A DNA stretch of 64,000 nucleotides from Gaoshiqia sp050298035 (GCA_050298035.1 JBNKTK010000003.1:1-64000), one strand, 5' to 3'; counted from the first letter of the stretch, positions 17,306-27,055 are shown. The notes: generated from the sequence alone by a model not told the origin. Translations and numbers: made by a program.

Positions 17306-19258
17306 ATGATTTCGGTTGATCAGTTGGTTGTCAGTTTTGGAGGTTTCGACCTGTTTAAGGGGATTTCATTTTTAATTACACCTAAAGACAGGATTGGACT
17401 GGTTGGGAAAAATGGTGCCGGAAAATCTACTTTATTGAAGATTTTAGCCGGGCTACAAATGCCTTCGGAAGGATCGGTTGCCCTGCCCCGTGATGTGAGA
17501 ATTGGTTACTTGCCTCAGCACATGGTTGTGTCTGATACCAAAAACTTGTTTGAAGAAACCCGGACAGCTTTTGATGAAATACTGAGCTTAAAAGAAGAAA
17601 TTGACCAGCTGAATCACGAGATTGCCACACGCGAAGATTATGAATCGGATGAATACATGCGATTGATAAATCGGGTGACTGACCTGAATGATTATTATCA
17701 TGTTGTGGGTGGGGGTAATTTTGAGGCTGAAATTGAGCTTACCTTAAAAGGACTTGGGTTTGAACGTTCCGATTTTACCCGGTCAACTGCCGAGTTTAGC
17801 GGGGGATGGCGTATGCGTGTTGAGCTGGCAAAAATCCTGCTCCGGAAACCGGATGTTTTCTTGTTGGATGAGCCGACGAACCACCTTGATATTGAGTCGA
17901 TCCAGTGGCTGGAGGATTTTTTGAGCACGTATAATGGCGCGGTGGTGTTGGTTTCGCACGATAAAGCTTTTTTGGACAATGTGACGAACCGTACCGTTGA
18001 AATCTCGCTAGGGAAAATTTACGATTACAAAGCCAATTACTCGCGCTACCTCGAATTGCGTAAAGAGCACAAAGAGACACAGTTGGCTGCTTATCGAAAT
18101 CAGCAAAAGTTAATTGAAGAAACGGAACAGTTTATTGAACGTTTCCGGTATAAAGCAACAAAGGCGGTACAGGTACAGTCGCGTGCCAAAATGCTTGATA
18201 AACTTGAGCGGATTGAAGTTGACGAGGAAGACAATTCGCGCCTGAATATGAAGTTTCCACCGGCAATCCGGTCGGGTACTGTTGTGGTTGATTGCAAACA
18301 CCTGTCGAAAAGTTACGGCGATTTGCAAGTGTTGAATGATATTCACCTGACCATTGAACGGGGAGAGAAAGTGGCTTTTGTGGGCAAAAATGGCGAAGGA
18401 AAAACCACTTTAGCAAGAGTGATCCTTGGTGAGTTGGAGTATTCTGGCGAATTGAAGATCGGCCACAATGTGAAGGTCGGGTATTTTGCCCAAAACCAGG
18501 CCCGTCTGATGGATGAAAACCTGACTGTTTTTGAGACGATTGACCAGATTGCTGTCGGAGATGTGCGGACAAAAATCCGTGACATACTTGGCGCTTTTAT
18601 GTTTTCGGGTGAAGATGTCGACAAGAAAGTGAAAGTACTTTCGGGAGGTGAGCGTACCCGCTTGGCGATGATTAGGCTGATGCTGGAACCGGTGAACTTT
18701 TTAGTGCTCGACGAACCGACAAACCACCTCGACATGCGCTCGAAAGAAATGTTGAAACAGGCGCTTGCTGATTATGACGGGACTGTGCTTGTTGTTTCTC
18801 ACGACCGTGAGTTTCTGGATGGTTTGGTGAATTGTGTTTACGAATTCCGTAACAAGAAAGTCAAACAACACTTGGGAGGTATTTATGATTTTTTGCAAAA
18901 GAAAAAGCTGGATTCGCTGAAGGAACTGGAGCAAAAAAATAAGCCGGTTGTCGAAAATATAAAAGAAGAGAAACGGGTTGTAGCTGATGAGAATAAACTG
19001 AGCTACGAAGAACGGAAGGAAGTCAATAAAAATATTACCCGGCTTGAAAAGACAATTGAACAGTCGGAAAGTGATATTTCGCGACTGGAAGAGGAGATAG
19101 CCCAAATGGACGAAAAGCTGGCGAATCCAACCTCGCTCGAAGATCACAGTATTTTCGGGAAATACGAAGAATTGAAAGCCTCGCTTGAAAAAGTGATGGA
19201 ACAATGGGAAAAACAAAACGAAGAATACGAAACGCTTTTGCAATTAAAAACCTGGTAG
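17306..19258 (+). CDS. ABC-F family ATPase (translation-associated)
   Basis: A 650-residue protein with two ABC ATPase domains and no membrane segments, so it is an ABC-F protein acting on ribosomes rather than a transporter. The first domain has GKNGAGKST, FSGGWRMRVELAK and FLLDEPTNHLD; the second has GKNGEGKTT, LSGGERTRLAMIR and LVLDEPTNHLD. The linker (about 240-300) is a charged helical arm, and the C-terminal 100 residues form a coiled coil, as in Uup/YdiF-like members. The ATG at 17306 lies just after a good -7 element TATCTTTG (17279-17286), so the longer frame from 17237 is unlikely. Confidence 0.88.
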   Translation: MISVDQLVVSFGGFDLFKGISFLITPKDRIGLVGKNGAGKSTLLKILAGLQMPSEGSVALPRDVRIGYLPQHMVVSDTKNLFEETRTAFDEILSLKEEIDQLNHEIATREDYESDEYMRLINRVTDLNDYYHVVGGGNFEAEIELTLKGLGFERSDFTRSTAEFSGGWRMRVELAKILLRKPDVFLLDEPTNHLDIESIQWLEDFLSTYNGAVVLVSHDKAFLDNVTNRTVEISLGKIYDYKANYSRYLELRKEHKETQLAAYRNQQKLIEETEQFIERFRYKATKAVQVQSRAKMLDKLERIEVDEEDNSRLNMKFPPAIRSGTVVVDCKHLSKSYGDLQVLNDIHLTIERGEKVAFVGKNGEGKTTLARVILGELEYSGELKIGHNVKVGYFAQNQARLMDENLTVFETIDQIAVGDVRTKIRDILGAFMFSGEDVDKKVKVLSGGERTRLAMIRLMLEPVNFLVLDEPTNHLDMRSKEMLKQALADYDGTVLVVSHDREFLDGLVNCVYEFRNKKVKQHLGGIYDFLQKKKLDSLKELEQKNKPVVENIKEEKRVVADENKLSYEERKEVNKNITRLEKTIEQSESDISRLEEEIAQMDEKLANPTSLEDHSIFGKYEELKASLEKVMEQWEKQNEEYETLLQLKTW

Positions 19259-19349
19259 GGGTTCGATCCTGTTTGATGTTTTCTGATCAAATTGATTCGC
19301 ATGAATCTGATGTTTGAAACCCGACTGAAAATATTTTAACGTACTTAGA

Positions 19350-20114
19350 ATGAATCAACCACAAAAGAGAAACGACGATATGATCTTTGGTATCCGGGCC
19401 GTGATCGAGGCTATTAATTCCGGAAAAGAAATTGATAAAGTGCTTTTGAAAAAAGGGCAGGGAGGTGAACTGTATAAAGAAGTTTTCGATTTGGTAAGGG
19501 AGAACCAAATCCCGTTTCAATTTGTGCCGATTGAAAAAATTAACCGGATCACCCGAAAAAACCACCAGGGCGTAGTTGCATTTATTTCGCCCGTCACCTT
19601 TTATGATATTGAAAATTACCTGCCAACACTGTTCGAGGAGGGGAAAACCCCAACGATACTGGTGCTTGATCAGGTTACTGATGTACGCAATTTTGGTGCG
19701 ATCGTCCGTACGGCGGAATGTGCCGGTGTTGACGCCGTCTTGATCCCGGAAAAAGGAGCGGCCCGGATTAATGCCGACGCCGTAAAAACATCGGCAGGAG
19801 CCTTGCATTTGGTGCCTGTTTGCCGGACGAAAGATTTGCGGAAGGCCGTTCTGTACCTGCAACAGTCAGGTTTGAAACTGATAGCGGCAACTGAAAAATC
19901 ATCGGAAAATTATACCCAAAAAGATTATACCGGCCCGGTGGCCATCATTATGGGCTCAGAAGAATTTGGTATTGATCGCCAAATCCTTGACCTTGCCGAT
20001 GAACGGGTGCAAATACCTATTCTGGGAAAAATCCAGTCGCTAAACGTATCAGTCGCTGCCGGCTTACTTGCCTATGAAGTTGTCCGGCAGCGTGCAGCTG
20101 TTACAGGTGAATAG
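19350..20114 (+). CDS. rlmB: 23S rRNA (guanosine-2'-O)-methyltransferase RlmB (SpoU/TrmH family)
   Basis: A 254-residue SPOUT methyltransferase expected to methylate the ribose of a guanosine in 23S rRNA (G2251 in E. coli). The N-terminal substrate-binding domain begins DMIFGIRAVIEAINSGKEIDKVLL; the catalytic domain has LVLDQVTDVRNFGAIVRTAE, GSEEFGIDRQI and the knot-forming LGKIQSLNVSVAAGLLAYE. Its 3' end overlaps the convergent Lrp gene by 14 bases. The ABC-F gene lies 91 bases upstream on the same strand and may be co-transcribed. Confidence 0.9.
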   Translation: MNQPQKRNDDMIFGIRAVIEAINSGKEIDKVLLKKGQGGELYKEVFDLVRENQIPFQFVPIEKINRITRKNHQGVVAFISPVTFYDIENYLPTLFEEGKTPTILVLDQVTDVRNFGAIVRTAECAGVDAVLIPEKGAARINADAVKTSAGALHLVPVCRTKDLRKAVLYLQQSGLKLIAATEKSSENYTQKDYTGPVAIIMGSEEFGIDRQILDLADERVQIPILGKIQSLNVSVAAGLLAYEVVRQRAAVTGE

Positions 20115-20568
20115 GAACTTGTCTTTTGAATGTTTCTTCCAGTGAGATAAAGGTTTCAGTACTTGACACACCCGGAATCTTTTGAACTTTATCGCTCAGG
20201 ATTTCTTTCAGGTGTTCGTTGTCGCGCGCATAAACTTTTACAAAAATGGCATATTGTCCGGTGGTGTAGTGGCATTCAACAATTTCGGAGATGTCCTGTA
20301 GTTTAATGGCTACATCGTCATAAAAACCACCTTTTTCAAGAAAAATGCCAACGTAGGTACAGGTTTTGTAATCCACCTTTTTGGGATCAATGTGATAGCC
20401 TGATCCGACAATCACATCCATTTCGATCATCCGGTTTACACGTTGGTGTACCGCTGCGCGTGAAACTCCTACTTCAGCAGCAACATCTTTAAATGGTATC
20501 CTTGCATTCTTTGTGATGATATCAAGGATATGTAAATCAATTTGGTCTAGATTGTTTCGTAATGTCAT
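20101..20568 (-). CDS. Lrp/AsnC family transcriptional regulator (copy 1)
   Basis: A 155-residue regulator with an N-terminal winged helix (about 8-60; DLHILDIITKNARIPFKDVAAEVGVS and the recognition helix AAVHQRVNRM) and a C-terminal RAM effector domain (about 70-150). It is a clear paralogue of the regulator at 22382: both carry VECHYTTGQYAIF, TETFISLE and the ending FKRQVPI. Together they bracket amt, which suggests that both control nitrogen or amino-acid metabolism, including that transporter. Its start faces amt, so the 330 bases between them hold both promoters. Confidence 0.85.
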   Translation of the reverse strand: MTLRNNLDQIDLHILDIITKNARIPFKDVAAEVGVSRAAVHQRVNRMIEMDVIVGSGYHIDPKKVDYKTCTYVGIFLEKGGFYDDVAIKLQDISEIVECHYTTGQYAIFVKVYARDNEHLKEILSDKVQKIPGVSSTETFISLEETFKRQVPIHL

Positions 20569-20778
20569 GTTCTTTCAGCCTTTAAAATATGGGCTAAAAT
20601 TAATCAATTTTTGCCATTTAGTAGCAAAATGCTAGTTGAAACTCTTAAAATGGTGGTTGTTATCAACAAAATGGTCGGGAATTGTAGTTCTTTTGTATTA
20701 TCTGTAAGATGAAAGTATTTAATGTTAATTCATTGTTTCACGGATTAATTTATTTTGTGTCAAAATGAGCTGAAAATT

Positions 20779-20808
20779 TTTGGTGTTTATTTTAAAATGT
20801 TATTTTTG
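20779..20808 (+). promoter_or_regulatory. Candidate Bacteroidota promoter for amt
   Basis: A -33-like TTTG at 20779-20782 and a -7 element TATTTTTG at 20801-20808 are separated by 18 bases, matching the TTTG/TAnnTTTG arrangement. Transcription would start near 20815, about 80 bases before amt. The rest of the 329-base region 20569-20897 is very AT-rich and holds no gene; Lrp sites may lie here but none was identified. Confidence 0.5.
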
Positions 20809-20897
20809 TCGCATTAATAGTGTCAAATTGATATTGGCTGAAGATATTTTATTTGACTTTCGCGGGAAATTGTAGGTTTATTAAATATTTTGACATT

Positions 20898-22232
20898 ATG
20901 AAAAATGCTAATCTAAGTTGGCTTTTTATCCTTTTGCTATTAATTATTGTTGGCATTGTTGGGGTAATGGTGCCAAGTGGTTTTGGCGGGTTAGACGACC
21001 CGAACATTAATACTGGTGATGTGGCCTGGATGTTGACTGCCACAGCATTGGTTTTGCTAATGACCCCCGGTTTGGCTTTCTTTTATGGGGGGATGATCCA
21101 TCCGAAAAATATTCTTTCAACCATGTTGCAAAGTTTTATTGCAATGGGGGTTGTCAGCGTTTTGTGGGTTCTGGTTGGTTTTAGTCTGGCATTTGGTGAC
21201 AGTGTAGGTGCCGCCGGGTATGGACTATTCGGTAATCCGGCTACCTTCTTCCTGTTTAAAGGGGTAACTGGTTCAACTAATCCTGATTTAAGCCCTACGG
21301 TTCCGCTGGCTTTGTTTGCTATGTTTCAACTGAAATTTGCAATCATCACCCCGGCGTTGATTACCGGATCGTTTGCAGGTAGGGTACGTTTCCGTTCCTA
21401 TATGCTGTTTATGGTATTGTTTACCTTATTTATTTATGCACCATTATGTCACTGGACATGGCATCCTAACGGATTCCTCCGTAATTGGGGAGTGCTCGAC
21501 TTTGCCGGTGGTACAGTTGTGCATATGTCTGCTGGTTTTGCTGCTTTGGCTGGGGCAATTTTCCTGGGTAAAAGGAAAGACTTTGGTAAAGAATTCAGAC
21601 CGGCGAATATTCCTTTTGTCTTATTAGGTGCAGGTATGCTTTGGTTTGGTTGGTTCGGGTTTAATGCAGGATCGGCTCTTGGAGCAAACTCAACTGCTGC
21701 ATTGGCATTGATGAACACAAATACCGCTTCAGCGGCTGCGATGCTTGCATATTTGTTCTACGATATGGTGAAAGGCAAAAAACCATCCGGAATGGGTGCA
21801 GCTATTGGGTTGGTAGTTGGGTTGGTAGCAATTACCCCTGCGGCCGGTTTTGTAAATGTTGGCTCAAGTATTTTCATTGGTGTTGTAGCGGCTCTTATTA
21901 GCAACTATGCAATTGAGTTGCGTTCGAAAACACGCCTGGACGATACGTTGGATGTATTCCCCGCCCACGGTATGGGAGGTATTGTTGGTATGTTGCTGAC
22001 TGCTGTTTTTGCGCAGGAAGTTGGATTGGTTTACGGCGAAGTGACTACATTCCTGTATCACCTGCTTGCATTGGTAATTGTAGGGGTCTTTACATTTGGC
22101 GGTTCAATGCTGATGTATAAAATCACCGATATGATTGTTCCTTTGCGTGTATCTGCCCAGTCTGAAAAAATAGGCTTGGATATTAGCCAGCACAATGAAT
22201 CATATGATTTTGAATATAAAAGCGGCGAGTAA
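20898..22232 (+). CDS. amt: Ammonium transporter, Amt/Mep/Rh family
   Basis: A 444-residue integral inner-membrane protein with about eleven helices that conducts ammonium. The paired pore histidines are present: one in GGTVVHMSAGFAALAG and one in FPAHGMGGIVGML. The family motif DVAWMLTATALVLLMTPGLAFFYGGM lies near the N-terminus. The ATG at 20898 gives a short N-terminus before an extra helix; the frame reaches 20853 upstream. The usual partner glnK is absent next door. Instead the gene is flanked by two paralogous Lrp/AsnC regulators. A strong terminator follows. Confidence 0.93.
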   Translation: MKNANLSWLFILLLLIIVGIVGVMVPSGFGGLDDPNINTGDVAWMLTATALVLLMTPGLAFFYGGMIHPKNILSTMLQSFIAMGVVSVLWVLVGFSLAFGDSVGAAGYGLFGNPATFFLFKGVTGSTNPDLSPTVPLALFAMFQLKFAIITPALITGSFAGRVRFRSYMLFMVLFTLFIYAPLCHWTWHPNGFLRNWGVLDFAGGTVVHMSAGFAALAGAIFLGKRKDFGKEFRPANIPFVLLGAGMLWFGWFGFNAGSALGANSTAALALMNTNTASAAAMLAYLFYDMVKGKKPSGMGAAIGLVVGLVAITPAAGFVNVGSSIFIGVVAALISNYAIELRSKTRLDDTLDVFPAHGMGGIVGMLLTAVFAQEVGLVYGEVTTFLYHLLALVIVGVFTFGGSMLMYKITDMIVPLRVSAQSEKIGLDISQHNESYDFEYKSGE

Positions 22233-22265
22233 GCTTTAACGTGGTCGCTCTTTATATATGCTCGA

Positions 22266-22293
22266 AACTCCCCTGTCTCCGGGGAGTTTTTTT
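22266..22293 (+). terminator. Rho-independent terminator of amt
   Basis: Stem AACTCCCC (22266-22273) pairs with GGGGAGTT (22281-22288) around a seven-base loop and is followed by a run of T. Confidence 0.85.
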
Positions 22294-22330
22294 GTTTCTG
22301 CCTGTTTGATTCATGTGAGATGATAAGACA

Positions 22331-22357
22331 AAAAAAAACCGTCAATTGACGGTTTTT
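22331..22357. terminator. Bidirectional terminator between amt and Lrp copy 2
   Basis: A perfect palindrome, ACCGTCAATTGACGGT, is flanked by A on the left and T on the right, so it can stop transcription from both sides of this convergent gap. Confidence 0.8.
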
Positions 22358-22381
22358 ATATTTGTTGCATATTGTTATTTC

Positions 22382-22864
22382 TTACTTGATTGGAACCTGG
22401 CGTTTAAAGTCCATTTCCAAAGAGATAAAGGTTTCAGTGCGTGCAATTCCTTCAATTTCCTGCAGTTCTTCATCAATCAGTTTTTTCAGGTGTTTGTTGG
22501 TTTTTGTCTGGATTTTGATGAAGATGGCATATTGTCCGGTGGTGTAGTGGCACTCAACAATTTCAGGGATTTTGCGCAGGGCCTCGGCAACCACGGTGTG
22601 GTATTTTGCCTTTTCGAGGTAAACTCCCATGTAAGCACAGGTGTTGTACCCTAATTTTGAAGGATTGACAATGAACTCGCTACCGGAAACAACCCCAAGG
22701 TTTAATAACCGTTGTACACGCTGATGGATTGCTGCACCCGACACTCCGCATTCGCGGGCAACTTCCAGGAACGGGATGCGTGCGTTTTTTGTAATCAGCC
22801 TGAGTATCTTTTCGTCCAGTTCATCAATCTGTGGCAGTGGTTCAATATAATCTTGATTCATCAT
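22382..22864 (-). CDS. Lrp/AsnC family transcriptional regulator (copy 2)
   Basis: A 160-residue regulator with a winged helix (LDEKILRLITKNARIPFLEVARECGVS, then AAIHQRVQRL) and a RAM domain. It shares long identical stretches with copy 1 at 20101 (ITKNARIPF, VECHYTTGQYAIF, TETFISLE), so the two arose by duplication. It is convergent with amt. Lrp/AsnC proteins form dimers to octamers and respond to amino acids; the effector is unknown here. The 222 bases behind its start, before the mscS remnant, contain no gene. Confidence 0.85.
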   Translation of the reverse strand: MMNQDYIEPLPQIDELDEKILRLITKNARIPFLEVARECGVSGAAIHQRVQRLLNLGVVSGSEFIVNPSKLGYNTCAYMGVYLEKAKYHTVVAEALRKIPEIVECHYTTGQYAIFIKIQTKTNKHLKKLIDEELQEIEGIARTETFISLEMDFKRQVPIK

Positions 22865-23086
22865 ATTAGTAAAAATTTTCTTCTTTGAAATTGATATGTA
22901 AATGTACTAATAAATGACAATTATTAAAAATGGTCGTTTGATAACGCTTTAATTGTAAAGAATTAAGAGTTTTTACCAATAAATTAGTATAAGTACATCT
23001 GTAAAATTGGGCAGCAAATGTATGATAATTTTTTATATTTCTCAATGATAAATTGAGGGGCTTAATAAAAATATATCAGCAAGTTA

Positions 23087-24358
23087 CTAACTGCCTTTTT
23101 GTGCCGTTTGGTAATGGATGAACTCTGTGATATCATGACCACTCGGGTTTTGGTACACACGTAGATCGAACTCGGGCAGGATTGCAAAAATATGGTCAAA
23201 TATATCTGCCTGAATAGCCTCATAGTTTGCCCAGCGTTTGTCCTTGCTAAACACGTAGATTTCTACTGGTAACCCGGTTTCGCTTGGCTGGAGGTGCCTG
23301 ACCAGAAAAGTCATGCCCAGATTGATATTTGGGTTCTGCTTTAAATAGGCTTCCAGGTAATAGCGAAAAATACCAAGATTGGTTTGTCGTCGTCCGTTGA
23401 AGATGTCGCCAGGCTTAACCTGGAGCTTCTCGTTGTATTTTGCAATTTCTTCTTCCTTGTTGCTGATATAGTCTTTTAGCAGATAGAAATGGCTAAGCTT
23501 ATCGAGCAGTTTTTCGTCGCAAAAACGTATGCTTTTCATGTCAATATTGATGGAGCGTTTTATGCGTCTTCCGTCTGATTCTTCCATGCCTGCCCAGTTG
23601 TTAAATGACTCTGATACCAGCGCGTATGTTGGGATCGTTGTAATTGTTTTGTCCCAGTTTTGGACTTTCACGGTCGTCAACGAAATATCGATCACTGTTC
23701 CGTCGGCTTTGTGGCTGGGCATTTCAATCCAGTCGCCCGGCTTGATCATTTTGTTGGCCGAGAGCTGTATACTGGCAACAAATCCGAGTATTGAATCTTT
23801 AAAAACCAAGAGCAGTACGGCGGCCATTGCTCCAAGGCCTGCAAATAAACCCAGAGGGGATTTATTAATGAGGAATGCGATCACGATGATAGTGGCAACA
23901 AAAACGATCAGGATTTGGACTAGTTGGATATAACCTTTTATTGGACGGGTAGATGCGTAGACGGTTGTTTGGTAAATGTCATTTACGGCACTTGCAGTTC
24001 TCACGGCAGCCATTGTGAAGATGATCACAAAATAAATCCGGGAAATGCCGAACAGGATTAGCGAAATGGTCTCGATTTCTGAAAAACTTTAGGCCGAGTA
24101 GATAATAAATGCTGAAGGAAGATGAGCCAGTGCTCCGAAAACTTTTCGTTTTATCAAATAGTCGTCCCAATCGGTGTTCGTCTTTTCAACAAAATGATGG
24201 ATGATCTTTACCAAAACGACACGGGTAACAATTTGTGCCAATGCCGAAACTAGCAAAAGGGCGATGAGGGCTATAGAAATCGAAAATATTGTGGCCCAAT
24301 CTAAAGAAAAATCCAATTGCTGAAATAAATCAATGAAAAAATCTTTTAAATACTTCAT
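23087..24358 (-). pseudogene. YbdG/MscM-type mechanosensitive channel gene interrupted by one in-frame TAA
   Basis: Read from the ATG at 24358, one frame runs to 23087 apart from a single TAA at 24089-24091, after codon 89 (ending FIIYSA). The next 20 codons continue in the same frame with sensible hydrophobic sequence before the internal GTG at 24028. The whole would be 423 residues, close to E. coli YbdG. The downstream part has GLGAMAAVLLLVFKDSILGF, SANKMIKPGDWIEM, TTVKVQNWDKTITTIPT and QADIFDHIFAILPEFDLR, all hallmarks of that MscS branch. It could be a recent nonsense mutation, a sequencing error or read-through. The remaining sequence shows no other damage. Confidence 0.8.
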
Positions 24359-24429
24359 ATTGCAGCTTGCTAACTGTTTTGAGATTTGTGTTTACTTTTA
24401 TGATTTAAAAATAATAAAATGCCCTGACT

Positions 24430-25707
24430 ATGAAACGTCCGTATATTTTATTCATGCTATTATTTTATCCGTTGATCATGCAAGCGCAGGATAAATTTTC
24501 AAATTACTTTGAGAACAATTCTTTACGGATTGATTATTTGATGGGAGGAACAGACAGCACGGCCGAGGTTTTTATAGAACAAATGAAAAAAGAGCCATTT
24601 TACGGTGGCTCCAGGGTTAATTTGGTTGACGGGAAAAACTACGGCACATATCGCTACCAGGTTTTTGACCAGAAAACTGGAGACCTTCTGTTTTCAAAAG
24701 GTTTTTGCCCGTTGTTTCAGGAATGGCAGACAACCGGTGAGGCACACGATTTGAAAAAAAGTTATTACCAGGTGGCTATTTTACCTTTTCCAAAAAAAGA
24801 TATTCTTTTCACGATAGAGAGTAAAGAGTGGAACGGTGGTTACAAGCAACTCCTTTCGCTGGAAATTAACCCGAATGATTATTTTATCCTTCAGGAGGCA
24901 TTACCGGATTACAAGGTAAACGAGGTTTTAAAAAATGGCAAACCGAACCAAAAAGTTGATCTCGTGTTTCTTCCGGAAGGATATACCGCTGCCGAGATGG
25001 ATAAATTTCATGCTGATGTGGACCGTATGGTTGATATTTTGTTTGCTGCGACCCCATTCGATAAGCATAAAAACGATTTCAATATTTACTCGGTCGATGT
25101 TCCTTCAATGGAGTCGGGGACTGATGTGCCGGGTGACCTGATCTATCGGAATACCGCGTTCAACTCTACTTTTTACACCTTCGATACTCCGCGTTACCTG
25201 ACGACGAAAGACCTGAAATCGATTCATGATGCAGCAGCATTGGTGCCATATGACCAGGTTTATCTTTTGGTGAATACGGATCGGTATGGTGGTGGCGGAT
25301 TTTATAATTTTCTGACCGTATCGACTGTTGATAACGAAAAAACTCCGCAAGTGCTGGTGCACGAATTTGGCCATGCATTTGCCGGTTTGGCCGATGAATA
25401 TTATTCGTCATCGGTGGCCTATGATGAGTTTTATAATCAGGCGCTGGAACCTTGGGAACCAAATATAACTACGCTGGTTGATTTTGAGCTGAAATGGAAA
25501 GCCATGATCGATACTGTAACTCCTGTCCCTACTCCCCGCGAGGGAAAATACAGGAAAGCAATCGGTGTTTTTGAAGGAGGTGGTTATGTGGACAAAGGGA
25601 TTTACAGCCCCATGATGGATTGCCGCATGAAGAGCAATGAAGCTTCGGGGTTTTGCCCGGTTTGTCAGCAGGCAATCGAAGAGGCAATTTTATGGTATTG
25701 CAAGTGA
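24430..25707 (+). CDS. Secreted M64 (IgA peptidase-like) metallopeptidase
   Basis: A 425-residue exported protein with a signal peptide (1-19, ending IMQAQ). An N-terminal beta-rich domain (20-160) is followed by the M64 peptidase domain: KVDLVFLPEGYTAAEMDKF, FDKHKNDFNIYSVDVPS and the zinc motif HEFGH (His311, Glu312, His315) continuing AFAGLADEYY. Members are zinc peptidases first described for cleavage of immunoglobulin A in Bacteroidota; in an environmental species the substrate is probably another protein. It is probably periplasmic or released; no C-terminal sorting domain is seen. It converges on the BamA-like gene with a 13-base gap. Confidence 0.85.
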   Translation: MKRPYILFMLLFYPLIMQAQDKFSNYFENNSLRIDYLMGGTDSTAEVFIEQMKKEPFYGGSRVNLVDGKNYGTYRYQVFDQKTGDLLFSKGFCPLFQEWQTTGEAHDLKKSYYQVAILPFPKKDILFTIESKEWNGGYKQLLSLEINPNDYFILQEALPDYKVNEVLKNGKPNQKVDLVFLPEGYTAAEMDKFHADVDRMVDILFAATPFDKHKNDFNIYSVDVPSMESGTDVPGDLIYRNTAFNSTFYTFDTPRYLTTKDLKSIHDAAALVPYDQVYLLVNTDRYGGGGFYNFLTVSTVDNEKTPQVLVHEFGHAFAGLADEYYSSSVAYDEFYNQALEPWEPNITTLVDFELKWKAMIDTVTPVPTPREGKYRKAIGVFEGGGYVDKGIYSPMMDCRMKSNEASGFCPVCQQAIEEAILWYCK

Positions 25708-25720
25708 TGCGATCACACTT

Positions 25721-27055
25721 CTAGAACAAATAGTTCAATCCCATGTAAAAGCCCGAGGTGCCATCGCGTTTGTCGGTAGCCATGCCATAATCAAATGACA
25801 CAATAAAATTTTCATTCATCGCTACGCGCAAGCCTGTACCGAATGATGTATGCAGTTTTTCGGCATGATCATCAAAATAGTCGGAATACCTTATGGAGGA
25901 CATGAAAGGGGACAATGGGTTTACAAAGTCAACTTTGTTGGTTACCCTGCCAAAATCGAGAAACCCGTTCAGCCCCAAGTAGAAGTTATTATTGTGCCAT
26001 TGGAAACGGGCAAATTTCCAGCGTAATTCAGCATTGCCATAAAAAAAGCCATCGCCAATGATCCGGTTTCGTTTAATTCCGCGGAGTGTTTTCGAGCCGC
26101 CAAGCCCCTCGGAGGTTGACCCTTTCATGGTTGATGTGATTACTTGCGACTGGTAATAGAACGGAACATTCCCGCCAAGTGTTGATTGGTACGAGAGCCG
26201 GTACGCCAACGCCAAATCGTTTGGTACAAGTGTAAAATATTCCCGGTGGGTCAGGTTGATTTTTGAAAATGAACCTTCAGCGCCAAGTATCTTTGGCGAA
26301 AATACCAGCACCGCTTCCGTGTAAATGCCTTTCATCGGGTTGGGCTTATTGTCGCGGGTGTCAACTAGGAAACCGGCTTTGAGCTCGGGCACAAAACCCC
26401 CGTCGGCTTCATTTGCTGAAACAATTCCCCATTGTTGGTACAGGTCAAACAAACCGGCAATGTCAGGTAGTTTGTCGGCTTCCTTTTTGCCTTTATTCAA
26501 TTTTCCGATATCGACAGAACCAATCACAAAATTTAAAAAATTCAACCCGGCCACCCAGCGAAACCGGTTTCCCGAAATCTTACCGTCAATATCAATCTTC
26601 CAACGGAAAAGTTTCCTGTCGTACTTGTAAAACACGCGGCTTTTGTAATCAGCGCTTTCTTCATCAATCCAACTGGTGTTAAAAACGGCATCATAGCCGT
26701 TAAATCCATAGAAGTCATATGTTTGGTCGGTCAGGTAGCTCAGGTCGACCGAAGTGTGCAGGCCGTTGATCAATTGGTCGGAGTCGTAGTAAAAACGATA
26801 GATTCCACTTCCTTTGGTGAAGTGGGAAACCTCGAAGTAAAGCGAATGATCATATTCAGGATAGCGGCTGCCATCGCCGTAATGAAACAGGTTGATTACC
26901 CCGCCATATTGAAACCCCAGATCCGAGTCGAAAGTAATAGCGGGCAGTGCGCCAAAGTTCCATCCTTGTTTAATGATTTGTTCCGATTTGTCGGTTTGTG
27001 ACAAAGCCGTCAGACTCATAAAAACTAAGAATAGGGAGATTAGTCTTGTCTTCAT
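25721..27055 (-). CDS. BamA/TamA-like outer-membrane barrel protein (Omp85 C-terminal type)
   Basis: A 444-residue exported protein starting at the ATG at 27055, with a signal peptide ending TALSQ. There is no POTRA domain before the barrel, which sets it apart from true BamA. The barrel shows LPAITFDSDLGFQYGGVINLFHYGDG at the front, FLVDTRDNKPNPMKGIYTE and SKTLRGIKRNRIIGDGFFYGNAELRW, the last resembling the VRGF/Y-type loop of the Omp85 family, and ends in an aromatic residue (LNYLF). It is probably an outer-membrane assembly or export pore of the short 'surface antigen' type. The upstream in-frame start at 27124 would destroy the signal peptide. Confidence 0.8.
   Translation of the reverse strand: MKTRLISLFLVFMSLTALSQTDKSEQIIKQGWNFGALPAITFDSDLGFQYGGVINLFHYGDGSRYPEYDHSLYFEVSHFTKGSGIYRFYYDSDQLINGLHTSVDLSYLTDQTYDFYGFNGYDAVFNTSWIDEESADYKSRVFYKYDRKLFRWKIDIDGKISGNRFRWVAGLNFLNFVIGSVDIGKLNKGKKEADKLPDIAGLFDLYQQWGIVSANEADGGFVPELKAGFLVDTRDNKPNPMKGIYTEAVLVFSPKILGAEGSFSKINLTHREYFTLVPNDLALAYRLSYQSTLGGNVPFYYQSQVITSTMKGSTSEGLGGSKTLRGIKRNRIIGDGFFYGNAELRWKFARFQWHNNNFYLGLNGFLDFGRVTNKVDFVNPLSPFMSSIRYSDYFDDHAEKLHTSFGTGLRVAMNENFIVSFDYGMATDKRDGTSGFYMGLNYLF

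Noticed and set aside
19287..19862. Minus-strand frame of 191 codons opposite rlmB
   Set aside because: Antisense of a well-recognised methyltransferase gene.
23979..24170. Short minus-strand frame spanning the stop codon in the channel gene, suggesting a frameshift
   Set aside because: It is out of phase with the channel sequence; the frame is the same before and after the TAA, so this is a nonsense codon, not a frameshift.
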